This document shows positions 51,101 through 61,929 of a stretch of 64,000 nucleotides of DNA, piece after piece. The notes beneath the pieces are model-generated. The model was not told where the DNA came from and ran no database searches. It saw only the letters and a list, made by a program, of their open reading frames with translations. This DNA comes from Antedon bifida (taxonomy: Eukaryota > Echinodermata > Crinoidea > Comatulida > Antedonidae), in NCBI GenBank assembly GCA_963402885.1, contig OY727101.1:18824417-18888416 (forward strand). Reading direction: 5' to 3'. The position numbers and the translations under genes are program-made. Numbering within the stretch: the first letter of the stretch is position 1; the number at the start of each line of letters is the position of its first letter.

Positions 51101-54100
51101 AATATACACATAAAAAACATGAATTCCTATAAAATTACAGATAAAACGTTAAAAAAATAGGACATTTTTTAAACCATAATAATGTGTGTATGAACAGAAA
51201 TATAATTCTGTACAGTACGGCACTGTACACACATATGATAAACTATTTGATGACAGAAATGAGAATTATATTGAGTTTAATACATGAGCTAAGCATATTT
51301 GATAGATATCTACCCTTTACATAGTAAATCTACATGGTTGAGATAATATACAATGTATAACAGACTACAAAGAATATGCATTACAATCTAGCAACAAACA
51401 ATTAAAGTGGCTGTGTGCATTGTAGTAATAATAGTGTATTGTAAAAAAAACCTATTGTTCATTTATTGCTTGTACTTTGTCCATACAGATATTCAAGTGT
51501 TGTTTTTTTTGTTTATTTTCTAAAAAAATGTACTAAATGATTATTTAGTTTTAATACATAAAGTAAAGAGAGAAACTAAACAGTCCAATGATAAAGTGAA
51601 CTTTTAACACTTGTAGACGTCCTACCATTATGGTATATGCACATGTTACACAATTAATGATTTAAATACAGAAAACAGCCATTACTTTTACAATCATTTT
51701 CTTAATATAATAATAAAAATTATCTTTTATCACTTTGTTGACAATCATTATAAATATTTGTGGTTTTCCACACCCTTTTTTCTGCTTTTCTATTTTTCTT
51801 TACTTTTACACCACAACAAGGAAATTATATTATATTTTTTATTTCCTAGAAGTATAAATAAAAATGCAATGCAGTAAAAAAATATTATTTATTAAAAGAT
51901 TATATTATTATAAAAGACTATTTTTTGTATATAATTTACATCTGAGGCAAATACTAGATGCAGGGGCTGCTATAATGGTCAGCAGTGCTGATTTCAAATG
52001 CCTGATGGAACCCAAGTTCCATGTACAGCAACCAATAGTGTCAGATGATCTCCCATCTAAACTTTAACCAGCCCTAACGTTGCCTAACTTTGGTGATCAG
52101 ACGGTGTTTCAAAGACTGTATCAATAAAACAATATGAAGGTTTATTTTAATATGTTTTTATTTCTCTTGCAGGTGGTGCAAAATGAATCGCAACATAGCA
52201 TATCATACACATTATCAAGGAATAAAACAGTGGTAGTAGAATACAAAGTTGACCCTGAACTTGACATGTTCCAGGTCAGTGCACACATTATGTTATGTAA
52301 TGATGAAAACCGTATATGGTACTGCAGTAAATGATTGTGTTAATTTTCGTAAATTGATCAAACAATGTAGTGAAGCTTAAGTTTCTGATTAGTATCTATC
52401 AAATTTATGTGTTTATTTTTTGCTAAAACCTCTTTGAGACACCTTCTGGGAACACTTCACTGTTAAATGAACGAGAGGAAATATATGAGCATTCACTGGC
52501 TAAACCCAGGGCCCCAGAGCTTAAGGGGCCCCAGAGCATGAGCAGGCCATTGCAATTACTCTGTGTAAGAGGGCCCTTAAGAGTGGTAAACCAGGGGCAT
52601 AATGCCCCTTACGTTTCGCCACTGCGTCTCCGACCAACCCTCATTTTGGGCACACACTTGGTGACATTTTGACAAAAATGTTCCCTCCTTTATAGGTGTT
52701 CCAACTTTAGATTTAATAATGGTCATAATTGGACATTTTATTTATAGGTCGGACGTTCAACGGAACCAGTCATAGATTTTGTTGTCATGGATACTGTGCC
52801 TGGAGCGTGTACGTTAGAAGATTGCACAGTAACAGAAAGCACCATTTCACGGTTTGCGTGTCGTATCATGGTTCAGCGAACGCCACCGTACCAGGCAAGA
52901 ATTTACGCAGCAGGTTTTAACAATGCTAAGAATATATTTCTAGGGGTACGATATCTTTTTAATATTTCATTTTTATAAATTTAAGGTTTCATAGTAAAAT
53001 ACTATAATAAATTAATAGGGGGAAAGCTAAAGTGCTACATCAAGGTTAAAGGTAATATGTTGTCAACTTTCCAAATACCGGACATCCTTCGGCTGGCATT
53101 TTTTGGAGAGTTTCTGGTTTTCAGAGAGGTAATTCATCAGGGCTGGTGGAAAACAGACAACAAAATAAACTACATAAAATGAAGGAAAATCATACAAAAA
53201 CCTTTGTAAAAATCATAATTTATATAGAACTGCAATCAATTAACTATCTTAGTACCACCTAACCCATGTAACCACAAATTACTGTATTAATAATCTTTGT
53301 AGGAAAAGGCTTGTAAATGGAGGACAGAGGATGGAATGGACGGTCTAACAACAAATGGTATTTTGATTATGAAACCAATCGGTGGTTTTGATGGTAACGC
53401 GAAACCAGGTGTATGGCGGGAGGTTTCAGTTTGTGGGCATGTGTACAAGTTACGAGAGACGCGCTCTGCTCAAGAACGAGGCAGTCTGGTATGATTTATT
53501 ATATTAATGTAATATTTATTTTAAATTTCTATTTGTTTGAGCTTAGTCAGTACTATCTGGTGTAAACCTTTGGTTAAAACTTGTTACCATGTTTGTATCT
53601 GGTTTAAAGGGTGTTTCACACCAGTTCCGGTTCAGGTTCGTGCCAGATTGCATGTACTGTATAGCTTAGCAACTCTCCGTTTACACAAGTAAAACAGGTG
53701 TGAAGGATGCTTTATACATAAGGCCAAATGTATCGATTATAAAGATCATCTTTAAATATGGACATACATTTAGAATGTATAGTTATACCCTTGGATGGGC
53801 TTATATGCAAGGGTGGGCTTATACCTAAAGGTGGGCTTATACCTGAGGGTGGGTCTATAACTGAGCCAGTATTATATTATTCTCTTTTATTCAAATTCTA
53901 TTGTCGATTGTTTAATAAAAATGTTTACAATCTTCTGTCAAACAAGACACTTAAACCTATCTGTAAATATAAGTCATTTAAACTTTAGTATCGTAGACCT
54001 TTCACCCATACACTGCACTTCAAAAGTAGCACTATGTGTAACTTCTGTATCCCAATAATTAAAGGATGTGCTAGCAAAACGTTTTATTTTAACGCTATTA

Positions 54101-57100
54101 AAGCATGGAACAATCTTCCTCTTTATATCAAGAAATCGTCGAACATCACTTCTTTTAAACAGACTCTAAAATCATTGTATTTTTAAATTTGTTTAAAAAA
54201 GCATTTTATACAAATTTTAAATATTTTGTATTTTACATTTTGGATTTTAACTTTTAATCTAATCTCTTTTTAGTATAAGGAATCTGTGCAATTTGTTTCT
54301 CTGTGTTTCTGCACCCCAATGGAAATAAGTTTTTTTACTTTTTGGGATATCCTTTTAACTCGAGTCTGTTGTACTGATTTTTAATTGTTTACATGTTTTT
54401 ATTGTATGTATCTGTGTTGACTCAGTTAATAAAGAAATCAATCAATCAAATCATAACTTTTAATACTGTTGTTATAAAAAATGATAGTGTGCGTATCTGT
54501 CATATGATGAATTTCCAATCCCAGTGTCATAAGTTTTGCTTCTGGTCCAATTACCATTTTAGGTAGTGTTCTCATGGCTAAAACCAGTACTACTTCAGCT
54601 ACCAAAAGGGTATGGGTGAGAACAGCAAGTTTAAAAATGGGCGCAAAGTTATTCAAACAACACCAGTTAAAGGGGTTTCTTGGGGTTAAAACAAATTGGA
54701 ACACCTTTTTATGTTCTACCCAGCACAAACACATCTATGCTAATAAACTAAAATCAATATTTGTTTTTTCAATAATAACATAGCCATGTCACTTTTAGTG
54801 CTAGATATTATAATATAATGTCCATGTCCCTTTCACCCTGCAATGCACTTTTCCACAGCAGACATCCATATGGTTGGCCATAATTAAGAGACTAAGAATT
54901 TCCAGGCCTGACAATGTGTCATTTCTAGGTTACAGTTGAATGGGCAGCAGACAATGAAAGAAATAATGGTGAATACTGCATATAGTAGAGCCCTTTGGGA
55001 CATACCTATTTAGAAGACACTTCCTATAGAAACATGTTAACACTATAATAGCCAACCCCCTATTCAAGGATACCCCTATTAAGGGGACACTTGTTGGTTC
55101 CTTAATGTGTTCCCTTAACTGTATTTAAACTGTTAAAGTTATTACTTTTTTTTTTTCTGTACTTCAGATTGAAGGTGAGGAAAATGTGCTTGTTGATGGA
55201 ACGCTAATTGATCTGTGTGGTGCAACGTTGCTATGGCGATCTGCTTCTGGACTAATGAGAACGCCTGTAAGTAAACATTGTCTATCGAGGATTCTAATTG
55301 GTTGAATATTTTGAACCTCTCATAAACCACCATCAGTGATATGTATAGTTGATAACAAAACTGTTTTATTTTACTTTTTAGACTCAACGGCACCTTGAGA
55401 TGTTACGACAAAACATTAATGATGCACGCCCTCAATGCCCGATTGGTTTCAATACGCTTGTTTTACCTTCAAGTAGACGTTCCAGGGTAGGTTGTAGTTA
55501 TTTTACCGCAATTAGAAATTTGTTTTTTAATGGAGAATTCCTAAGTGTACATTTTCTCACAGCATAAATTTATTATTTTTTGTTTTAAATGTGTAGGTGT
55601 TAACAGAAAAACAGCCCTATGCTTACCTCAAATGTGGACATGTACACGGCTATCATCACTGGGACAGCAAAGAAAATGAGAGTAAAGGGGATCGTACATG
55701 CCCAATGTGCCGAGTCGTGAGTGGTTATATGTTTGTGATTAATTTAAACGTTAAAAGTGGTCTTTTTAAAAGCAGGACTCGATTTCATAGTAGCCTGGTT
55801 ATGTGAAACCTATACAGGCTGGAGAACATGGCTTGTGCCTAGTAGGCTAGTTAAAATTGGTTTTAAGTTAATTTCTATACTAGTACAAGGCCAGTTTGAC
55901 AGCAGAAATGTCTAGATCCTATGGGCAAATAACATTTACAGCTAACTAGCCTAGTTGGCCTGCTGGGAAATATAGAAAGAGCTGCAAAAAATACTTACAA
56001 GGCTTTTTAAAATTAAATTTCTTTATTTTAAGCTCACAAAAAAAGCATGACACGTTGGCTTGCTATCTAAAGCTACGTCTACACTATCAAACTAGTTTGA
56101 CAAAAAAAGGTGTGATGTGCCCAAATATGATAGTGATATGACATCATCATGTCCATATATGGGCACATCACATTTTTTTGTCATATAAAATTTGATAGTG
56201 TAGATAGGGCTTAAGTCTTTGTTCTAATTCTGTCAAAGTTCAATTTACTTATCTTCCTTAAAATCTACAAATTGTACAATCATATGAATATTTTATTAGC
56301 AATTAGTATTGTCGTGTAAACACCCGTTCTACTTGATGAATAATATAAGTTGTCAATAGATTGTACAGTATACAGATATTGCCTGCTTAGAGGTGAAATA
56401 AGATTTGACATTCTCAAGGGAATAAAATTGTCATGTGATGCAGTTTCAACCAATCACATTCACGTATTTACATAGGCTATGTAATATTACTATATAGCAC
56501 CATAGATCCTAGTTTCAATGTGGTTTTTGTTAGAACGAAAACACATATGTGGAATCTCTTTGTTATGATGTTCATCTCTACAATTAATTCATAGTCAATT
56601 TCTAAATTATGCAACAATGCTATTTCAACCTTGAATTATCAATGATATAAGCTTTGCATATGATAAAAGTATTATGTATACAAAATAAGCGCTATTATTT
56701 AGCCAATGATTTGTGAATTTATTTATTCAAATGCATCGGGTAAAAATCATTTTCACAATTTCTTAGCTCGTTTGTTCCTAATTTTTTTTTTCATGGGTAA
56801 TTATGTGGGGAATTTGCTATATAATTCATTGTTTTCTAAAAATGTTATTACCCACAGCACCTATTTGTTATTTTTTATATGACAACATTTTATGTACGTT
56901 TTATCATAGAGATATTATAGTGAACTATCTCTATGGTTTTATCTACTAGTTTTATAGTATTTTTTATATGAGATTGTGTAGTTTTTTAATCAAATATATT
57001 TTCCAGTTTCCAGTTAGTTTTAGAGTAGTTTTTTTGCTAGAAACAATTTTCATTTATTTCAGTGTTTACATTTTATATGACGAATAAATAAATAATGTTG

Positions 57101-57696
57101 GATTTTTACATTTTTTTTTTGTAGGTCGGTTCGTATGTTGCCTTATTTATGGGAAATGAGCCAAGCTCGTATGTAGACACAGGTGACCCAACACATGCAT
57201 TTTGTCCCTGTGGCCATGTGTGCACAGAAAAAACGGCCAAGTAAGTGAATAAAATATCTGTTTTTAACAAAGAGGTTATATAATTGGCTAAACAGTTCAA
57301 ACATAATTTAATTTTAATAATTATTTTATACCTCCATGGTTCAAATAAGTTTTTATGTCACGCGGTATGGCTGCACAATCATAAAGTCCATTGTGGAGTT
57401 GCACCCCTACTCAGTCACGAAGCACTACGCTTGGGCTACAGCGTGTTCTTTTACAATTCTCGTATTCAAAAATTAAAGACTTTTAACATCAACGTATCAA
57501 AATAAACCTTATTATATATGGTTGAATTTTTGCTTGTAATATATGGTTTTATGTTTGTTATTTTTTTAGATTTTGGTCAGAGGTTCCTCTACCACACGGT
57601 ACACACACCTTCCAAGCAGCCTGCCCCTTCTGTGCTAACCCATTAAGCGGGGACCAAGGCTACGTGAAACTGATTTTCCAAGAAGCTATCGACTGA
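42158..57696 (+). CDS. PELI1: Pellino E3 ubiquitin-protein ligase (complete)
   Basis: Pellino is an E3 ligase that ubiquitinates IRAK kinases in Toll/IL-1 receptor signalling; an FHA-like domain recognises phosphothreonine and a C-terminal RING-like domain binds E2. Eleven coding segments: 42158-42168, 43608-43697, 49715-49844, 52173-52274, 52748-52945, 53303-53488, 55168-55266, 55382-55486, 55597-55716, 57125-57240, 57570-57696 (1,284 nt, 427 aa plus TGA; human PELI1 is 418). The FHA-like part spans about residues 25-270 with KYGELVVLGYNG, HSISYTLSR, VGRSTEP, ISRFACRI and RIYAAGF. The RING-like part uses Cys320-x-His322, Cys342-x2-Cys345, Cys374-x-Cys376, His378, Cys380 and Cys404-x2-Cys407, all present. 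The short first coding segment (MPF plus split codon) rests on splice logic and is the least certain part. Vertebrates have three paralogs, so this is probably the pre-duplication ortholog. Confidence 0.96.
42265..42392. mobile_element. MITE family A copy 11
   Basis: TTAAAGCTCTGTCTACACTA to GTGATAGTGTAGACAGAGCT, about 128 bp with a shortened core. Starts about 95 bp after the first Pellino coding donor. Confidence 0.88.
42465..42718. mobile_element. tRNA-like relic followed by family B element
   Basis: On the minus strand 42465-42535 has a tRNA-like arrangement (CTTACAAATC...GGTCCTTGGTTCAGTC). From about 42534 follow ATAGTAAAACCCCTCTTTTG and CAAGGGGACACTTTTCAGTG of family B. Confidence 0.4.
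43327..43532. mobile_element. Inverted-repeat element with internal direct repeats
   Basis: CAGGCCTTGTTATT at the left and AAGACAAGGCCTG at the right are an inverted pair. TGAGGAGTGCxATTT occurs twice inside. Short; in the Pellino intron before 43608. Confidence 0.45.
44165..44625. repeat. ~169 bp tandem repeat, about 2.6 copies
   Basis: Two near-identical 169 bp units (each with CAACAGCTTGAGATGTCATC and GGACGAGAGTGTGTCTTT) and a third partial, more diverged unit. In the large Pellino intron 43698-49714. Confidence 0.92.
45660..45835. mobile_element. Family B element
   Basis: ATAGAACCCCTGTTAAGGGG, GGACCCACAAAGTGAC and CTGAATAGGGGTGTCTC. Large Pellino intron. Confidence 0.5.
46290..46905. 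repeat. (ATC)n-type microsatellite with longer-period structure
   Basis: About 600 bp of CAT/ATC triplets broken by ATT, CCATA and ACC variants, forming repeated blocks such as CATCCATATCATCATTATCA. Long Met/Asp ORFs on the minus strand are artefacts of it. Large Pellino intron. Confidence 0.95.
47000..49714. other. Rest of large Pellino intron
   Basis: AT-rich sequence without recognisable genes. It contains the tRNA-like segment at 48453-48528 and no other named repeat that I can support. Confidence 0.5.
48453..48528 (-). mobile_element. tRNA-like SINE head or tRNA pseudogene
   Basis: On the minus strand: D-arm-like GGTCTAGAGGTA, a stem CCAGG/CCTGG around CTAGTGA (anticodon position AGT), and a perfect T arm GTGGGTTCGAGTCCCAC. 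The 5' and 3' acceptor sequences do not pair, so a working tRNA is unlikely. Confidence 0.6.
49845..52172. other. Pellino intron, mostly unassigned
   Basis: AT-rich. Besides the MITE at 50704-50839 nothing firm is seen. A coding-looking stretch at 51945-52067 is discussed as a finding. Confidence 0.5.
50704..50839. mobile_element. MITE family A copy 12 (left end damaged)
   Basis: Core and right end (AAAGTTTGATAGTGTAGATA) are intact; the left inverted repeat is reduced to TAAAGCCTTGGTGATGTGCC. Confidence 0.82.
53605..53720. mobile_element. Small inverted-repeat element
   Basis: TAAAGGGTGTTTCACACC at the left and ACAGGTGTGAAGGATGCTTTA at the right form an imperfect inverted pair over ~115 bp. 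In the Pellino intron before 55168. Confidence 0.5.
53850..54450 (+). mobile_element. 5'-truncated non-LTR retrotransposon 3' end
   Basis: An open stretch 53989-54186 (65 codons and TAA) encodes YRRPFTHTLHF then FNAIKAWNNLPLYIKK and SFKQTLKSLYF. The pattern 'WNxLP...S..SFK..LK..' followed by a stop is typical of the C-terminus of CR1/L2/Jockey-type ORF2 proteins. The upstream part is in another frame, so it is broken. The tail ends in (AATC)n repeats after AATAAAG. Same sense as Pellino. A fragment with the same CCAATGGAAATAAG...TTTTTGGGATATCC words lies near 18788-18825. Confidence 0.75.
54985..55130. mobile_element. Family B element
   Basis: AGTAGAGCCCTTTGGGACAT, CCCTATTAAGGGGACACTTG and GTGTTCCCTTAACTGTA. 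Ends 37 bp before the acceptor-proximal exon start at 55168. Confidence 0.5.
56068..56214. mobile_element. MITE family A copy 13 (full length)
   Basis: TAAAGCTACGTCTACACTAT to GTGTAGATAGGGCTTA with complete core. In the Pellino intron 55717-57124. Confidence 0.9.
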
Positions 57697-58050
57697 CCTA
57701 AGCGTTGTTAGATGACCACCACAGCGTCTAATTCTGCACTGACCCTATGACTGTGCGTGTCCAGTGTCTGAACCTGCGGCAAATTCCATGGATATTCCAT
57801 ATATATTCCATAGGGAACCAAAACAAATTCAGCTGGCTCGTTGTATTGCCAATAAAAAAGTTATATAATGGAGCATCTGCGTATAAAGTGTGAAAAAATG
57901 TATAAATAAAAACTGATTATTTCTGTGTTCCTGAAAAACTACCCCTCTTCATCACCCACGATCCCACCCCACCTTCGATTCTGTATTATAAGCTTTTCTT
58001 TCTTACCATAATAAAGTGTAGTAAACATGTGTGTGCACAATAAAATAATT
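57697..58050 (+). other. PELI1: Pellino 3' UTR (proximal part)
   Basis: Non-coding sequence after the Pellino stop. AATAAA hexamers stand at 57905-57910 and 58010-58015, with another near 58042. The UTR may end here or extend further; AT-rich sequence without ORFs continues to about 60.5 kb, so a longer form cannot be excluded. Confidence 0.45.
57905..57910 (+). terminator. Putative Pellino polyadenylation signal AATAAA
   Basis: First canonical hexamer after the stop, 209 nt downstream. A second one at 58010-58015 gives an alternative end. No transcript data are visible. Confidence 0.4.
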
Positions 58051-58615
58051 ATCATTAATTTAATTAATGAAATTGCAAATTAATATGTAAATATGCATAT
58101 TCTACTCACTGTCAAAATTCATATGAATTATATTATATTTTTGTTGATTTTTTATTAAAAAATTTTGCAAAAATGGTGAGTGACTCCATATTGTAAATTA
58201 TCAGATTTATTTATTTATCTGTATTGTAATTGTAAATATATATATAGTTAGTAAGCTAGAATGTACCTCGTCCTCGCTTAGTAGCTTTGTGTGTATATAG
58301 TATTACGTAGTAACCATTCCCGGGTCTTCAAATGTGTGTGCGGTTATGTGGTAATCCCACGTTGTAATTGTTGCGGTATGTGTTTCTTTCACGTACATGT
58401 TGGTTTTAACCAAAGACAGAATGAACTAGCTCTAATATACACTCAGTTTTACAAAGTATACATCTATATTCGTGCGCAAAGCGCCATCTATGGTTAATAT
58501 TTGTGTCCGTGTACATGTATTTACGCAAAATTTATAAAACACTCAATATGTTTTAGATTTTGTTGATTTGTTTAAGATCTTGGAAAGGGTGGTATTTCAA
58601 ATGCAAACTATTATT

Positions 58616-58837
58616 AGGGATCATGTCAATATTATTCTACTGCAGATACTGCAGTAATGTACAATAATTTTTTTTACTGCAAAAATATGTGGTTTTGTTT
58701 GTTTCAATGTAGAAGCTTATATAACATACAGTATGTATGATAATCCAAAAAATGTATGCTAATTAATTGCATAAACAGTAAACAAAATGTAGCTACTGCA
58801 GTAAGTAACTGCAGTAGATAATTTTGACATGACCCCT
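58616..58837. mobile_element. Inverted-repeat element G
   Basis: GGGATCATGTCAATATTATT with CTACTGCAGATACTGCAG at the left and CTGCAGTAGATAATTTTGAC plus ATGACCCC at the right form an inverted pair. Directly adjoins a family D element. Confidence 0.7.
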
Positions 58838-59003
58838 ATAGCTTGGTTCCCACTAGAGACGCAACACAAGGGCGTAGAGGCAACGCAAGCGAGTTGGCCA
58901 ATCAAAAGTGTCAGTTTAGAAAATTCACCGCTTGTGATTCTGGTCAAATCACTTGTATTGCGCTTACGTACTTGCGCTGCGTCTCTAGTGGGAACCAAGC
59001 TTA
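58838..59003. mobile_element. Family D inverted-repeat element, copy 2
   Basis: TAGCTTGGTTCCCACTAGAG and its inverted partner CTCTAGTGGGAACCAAGCTT, 20 bp nearly perfect ends; CpG-rich interior. Confidence 0.85.
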
Positions 59004-59700
59004 ATTATTATTATTTCATATTTAAATAAACTATTATGAAGTAAATAAAAGATCCATAGACATGCATTTATGCAAACTTAAAATAAAATAAAAACAGTGT
59101 ATTTTAGATTTGTGTTATAAAATCTTGGAAAGGTGGTATTTCAAACAAAAGCATAAATGATAATTATTATTGTTTCATATTTAAATAAACTTGGAATGAA
59201 ATAAATAAACAGCCTTTGAATATAATTTAATTTATCACTGCCATGATAATAATTTTTATTGGCACTTAAATGTTACCTTTTATGCACTTTCGAATTAACA
59301 CATTCTTTGTACAGTATCAGTTGATAGGGGAGATTTTCAATTTGCGATGATCTACAACTTATAATGTCATGTTAATTTATTGTGCGTGTTGGATCATGGA
59401 TAACATTTTATCCATGATTTGATCTGGCAATTGTTTGTCTTCTGGTCCAATTTTGCCGATTCTAGGTCCTAGTGACGATCTTGAATTCTGTCAGAAACAT
59501 GCGCATTTCAACCATTTTTTGAAAAAAAAATCAAAATTGATGTTAGTGGATCACAATGAATTGGGACAAATGTTGTAATGTATTATTTAGTCATAAGTTG
59601 TCACAAATCAAAAGCTCCGTAATTTCTACTCTTTGCAGAAATAGTTCAAAGATTAATTTAAAATCAGCACATAGTTTATCTATTTTCTTTTTTTGTTGTG

Positions 59701-59891
59701 GATGTTATGTAATGTTTTTGGTTTGTTTTTTTGGTGCACTGGGTGAAAACAAAATTGAGATGAAAAACGTGAAGAGGTCTAATTCAGCATTTTGACAGAT
59801 GATGTTATGTAATGTTTTTTTTTTTGGTGCACTGTGTGAAAACAAAAGTGAGATGAAAAATGTGAAGAACTAATTCAGCATTTTGACAGAT
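59701..59891. repeat. ~95 bp tandem duplication
   Basis: Two adjacent copies starting GATGTTATGTAATGTTTTT and ending CAGCATTTTGACAGAT, differing by small indels. In the region after Pellino. Confidence 0.9.
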
Positions 59892-60555
59892 GTAAATTTT
59901 ACATTGTTTATTTTAATTGATCAAATCCATATTTTTGTTTAAAAAATGGCAATTTTAGATGTTTCAATGTTGTACTACATTGGATTGTCTTGATTATGTT
60001 ATAGTCTGTTTTATATTTTTTCAAAGGTTCTAAAATCCCATCAATTTATTTAGTGAACTTTTTTTAAAAATTCTGAATGTGTAATTTATGTTGTATTTGA
60101 TTACTTGAAAGTTACAGGAAAGATGAAATATTGTGAAATATCTAATTGAAAACCACTTAAGGGAATCCTCAAATATTTATTGACTTAAGTGAAATTTTGT
60201 AGGGGAAGTGCGATTGATATGTATGGCCACACAGGGTACAACTTGTTTAGGTCAGAGGTCATGCAAATATGAAAGGTTCATCATCATGTGACTGATTGTG
60301 CAGCCTAATGTAGTATTGTAAAGGTTAAAGTTCATCCCAGTGTAATTAGTATTAATATATGCATAGAATTATGATATTTGTATATTCTTTTTCCTGATTA
60401 CCTCCATATCAGAAAATTCTATTTATGTAAATATTAATGTGCTAACATTCCCTGTCGTGTATTATTTATTTTAAGTTCTTTATTTTTCTATATAAATATA
60501 TTGAATGTATATTGTTAGTAAGGTAGACTGTGAAAATGTTGTTTATAAGCAATTA
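59892..60555. other. Non-coding, unassigned
   Basis: AT-rich DNA between the tandem duplication and the palindromic element; no ORF, repeat or motif that I can support. It may belong to a long Pellino 3' UTR. Confidence 0.4.
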
Positions 60556-60958
60556 AGGCCGATGTACACTAGGACGATAACGATCGACGATAAATAGATA
60601 CGCATGTATTTTTCTTGTATGAAACAAAGGAAATTTTAAAAGTTTTCATCGTATAACTATAGAATAACCATATATGCTTTCTTTGATGAAAATTATATTT
60701 TGACACGTCCAATCAATTGACGTCATGATTGATAAGAGCAATACTATCGTGACAATACAACAATTTTATTGTTTTTATTAATCATGACGTCATTTGATTT
60801 GGTTTAAACAAATATTATTTTTATAAACGACAGCAAAAATGATTATTCTATAGTTATAGAACGAAAACCTTTCTAATTTCCTTTGTTTTATGTAAGAAAA
60901 ATGCATGCTTATCTATTTATCGTCGATAGTTATCGTCCTAGTGTAAATGGGCCTTTAT
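60556..60958. mobile_element. ~400 bp palindromic element, ~115 bp arms
   Basis: Left arm begins AAGGCCGATGTACACTAGGA and includes ATCGACGATAAATAGATA and AACTATAGAATAA; the right arm is its reverse complement with mismatches. A second inverted pair (GACGTCATGATTGAT / AATCATGACGTCA) lies nearer the centre. No coding capacity. Confidence 0.85.
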
Positions 60959-61106
60959 GAAATACAGTGTTACGTACACACTGCATTTAATTAAGTTTTT
61001 ATGTAAAACTATATTGTACAAGCTTTGTGGCTTTTATACTTTTACATAGGAATCAGAAGTTGAGCTAAATTTTAATTGATTTAAGGAATGTTTAGTCATC
61101 TTACGT

Positions 61107-61264
61107 TAAGCTTGGTTCCCACTAGGACGCAATGCAAGGACGTAAGCACAACACAAGCGTGTTGACCAATGACAAGCGACATTTCGAATAATCCATCGCT
61201 TGTGATTGGTCAACTCACTTACGTTACGTCCTCGTGTTGCGTCTCTAGTGGGAACCAAGCATTA
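61107..61264. mobile_element. Family D inverted-repeat element, copy 3
   Basis: TAAGCTTGGTTCCCACTAGG to CTCTAGTGGGAACCAAGC, with GACCAATGACAAGCGAC and CGCTTGTGATTGGTCAAC inside. Confidence 0.85.
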
Positions 61265-61929
61265 GGGCGTCTGTAATTACACATTTACCAATTATTTTAT
61301 TTTATTATAAGACCTTTTCTGTTGAAGTACGGTACTTGTAGAAAAATCACAGCATATTTATTGTTTAAACTCGCATGAAGAATTCTAAAAAGAATCTACT
61401 ATTAAAATGGGATGGGGGGAGAGATGTGTGATAGAGAGAGGAAGAACATGAGGACATAATACTAATTTTTCAATTTTTAATATTTATGTTTTTATGCTTA
61501 TGGATGAATAAAAAAAATTTGAAGTAATTTCACTTAAAGAGAAGAGTTGGGTGGATTTTAGAAGAATACTATTAGGGAAAATATAGTAGGCCTACTTGTT
61601 CGGACATCCACTTTTTAGGAATTGATAAAAATCATGAATGTATTTATTTACATAATTTCTTTTTTATATTAAGCGTCTAAACCCAAACTTAGATTTACTT
61701 TATTAATGGACAATCGAATTGAATCTAAACTTCGTTAAAAACGTGTTTAGTAAATTGTTATGAATTGAAACATTGTTATTTAATAATTAAAAACCCCTTC
61801 CCTGCAATTTTGGACGTTTTTTGGAAAATAATACATATATATCACTTTAAAAACATTAAACCATGTCATTCCTTGTCTTAAATGTACGTTTTATGGTAAA
61901 TTATGATAAAAAGTGAGAAACAATGCACT

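Noticed and set aside
53758-53988. 76-codon ORF as a host gene
   Set aside because: Its first half is a local repeat of GGGCTTATACCT-like units and its second half is out of frame with the retrotransposon end that follows; it is part of that broken element.
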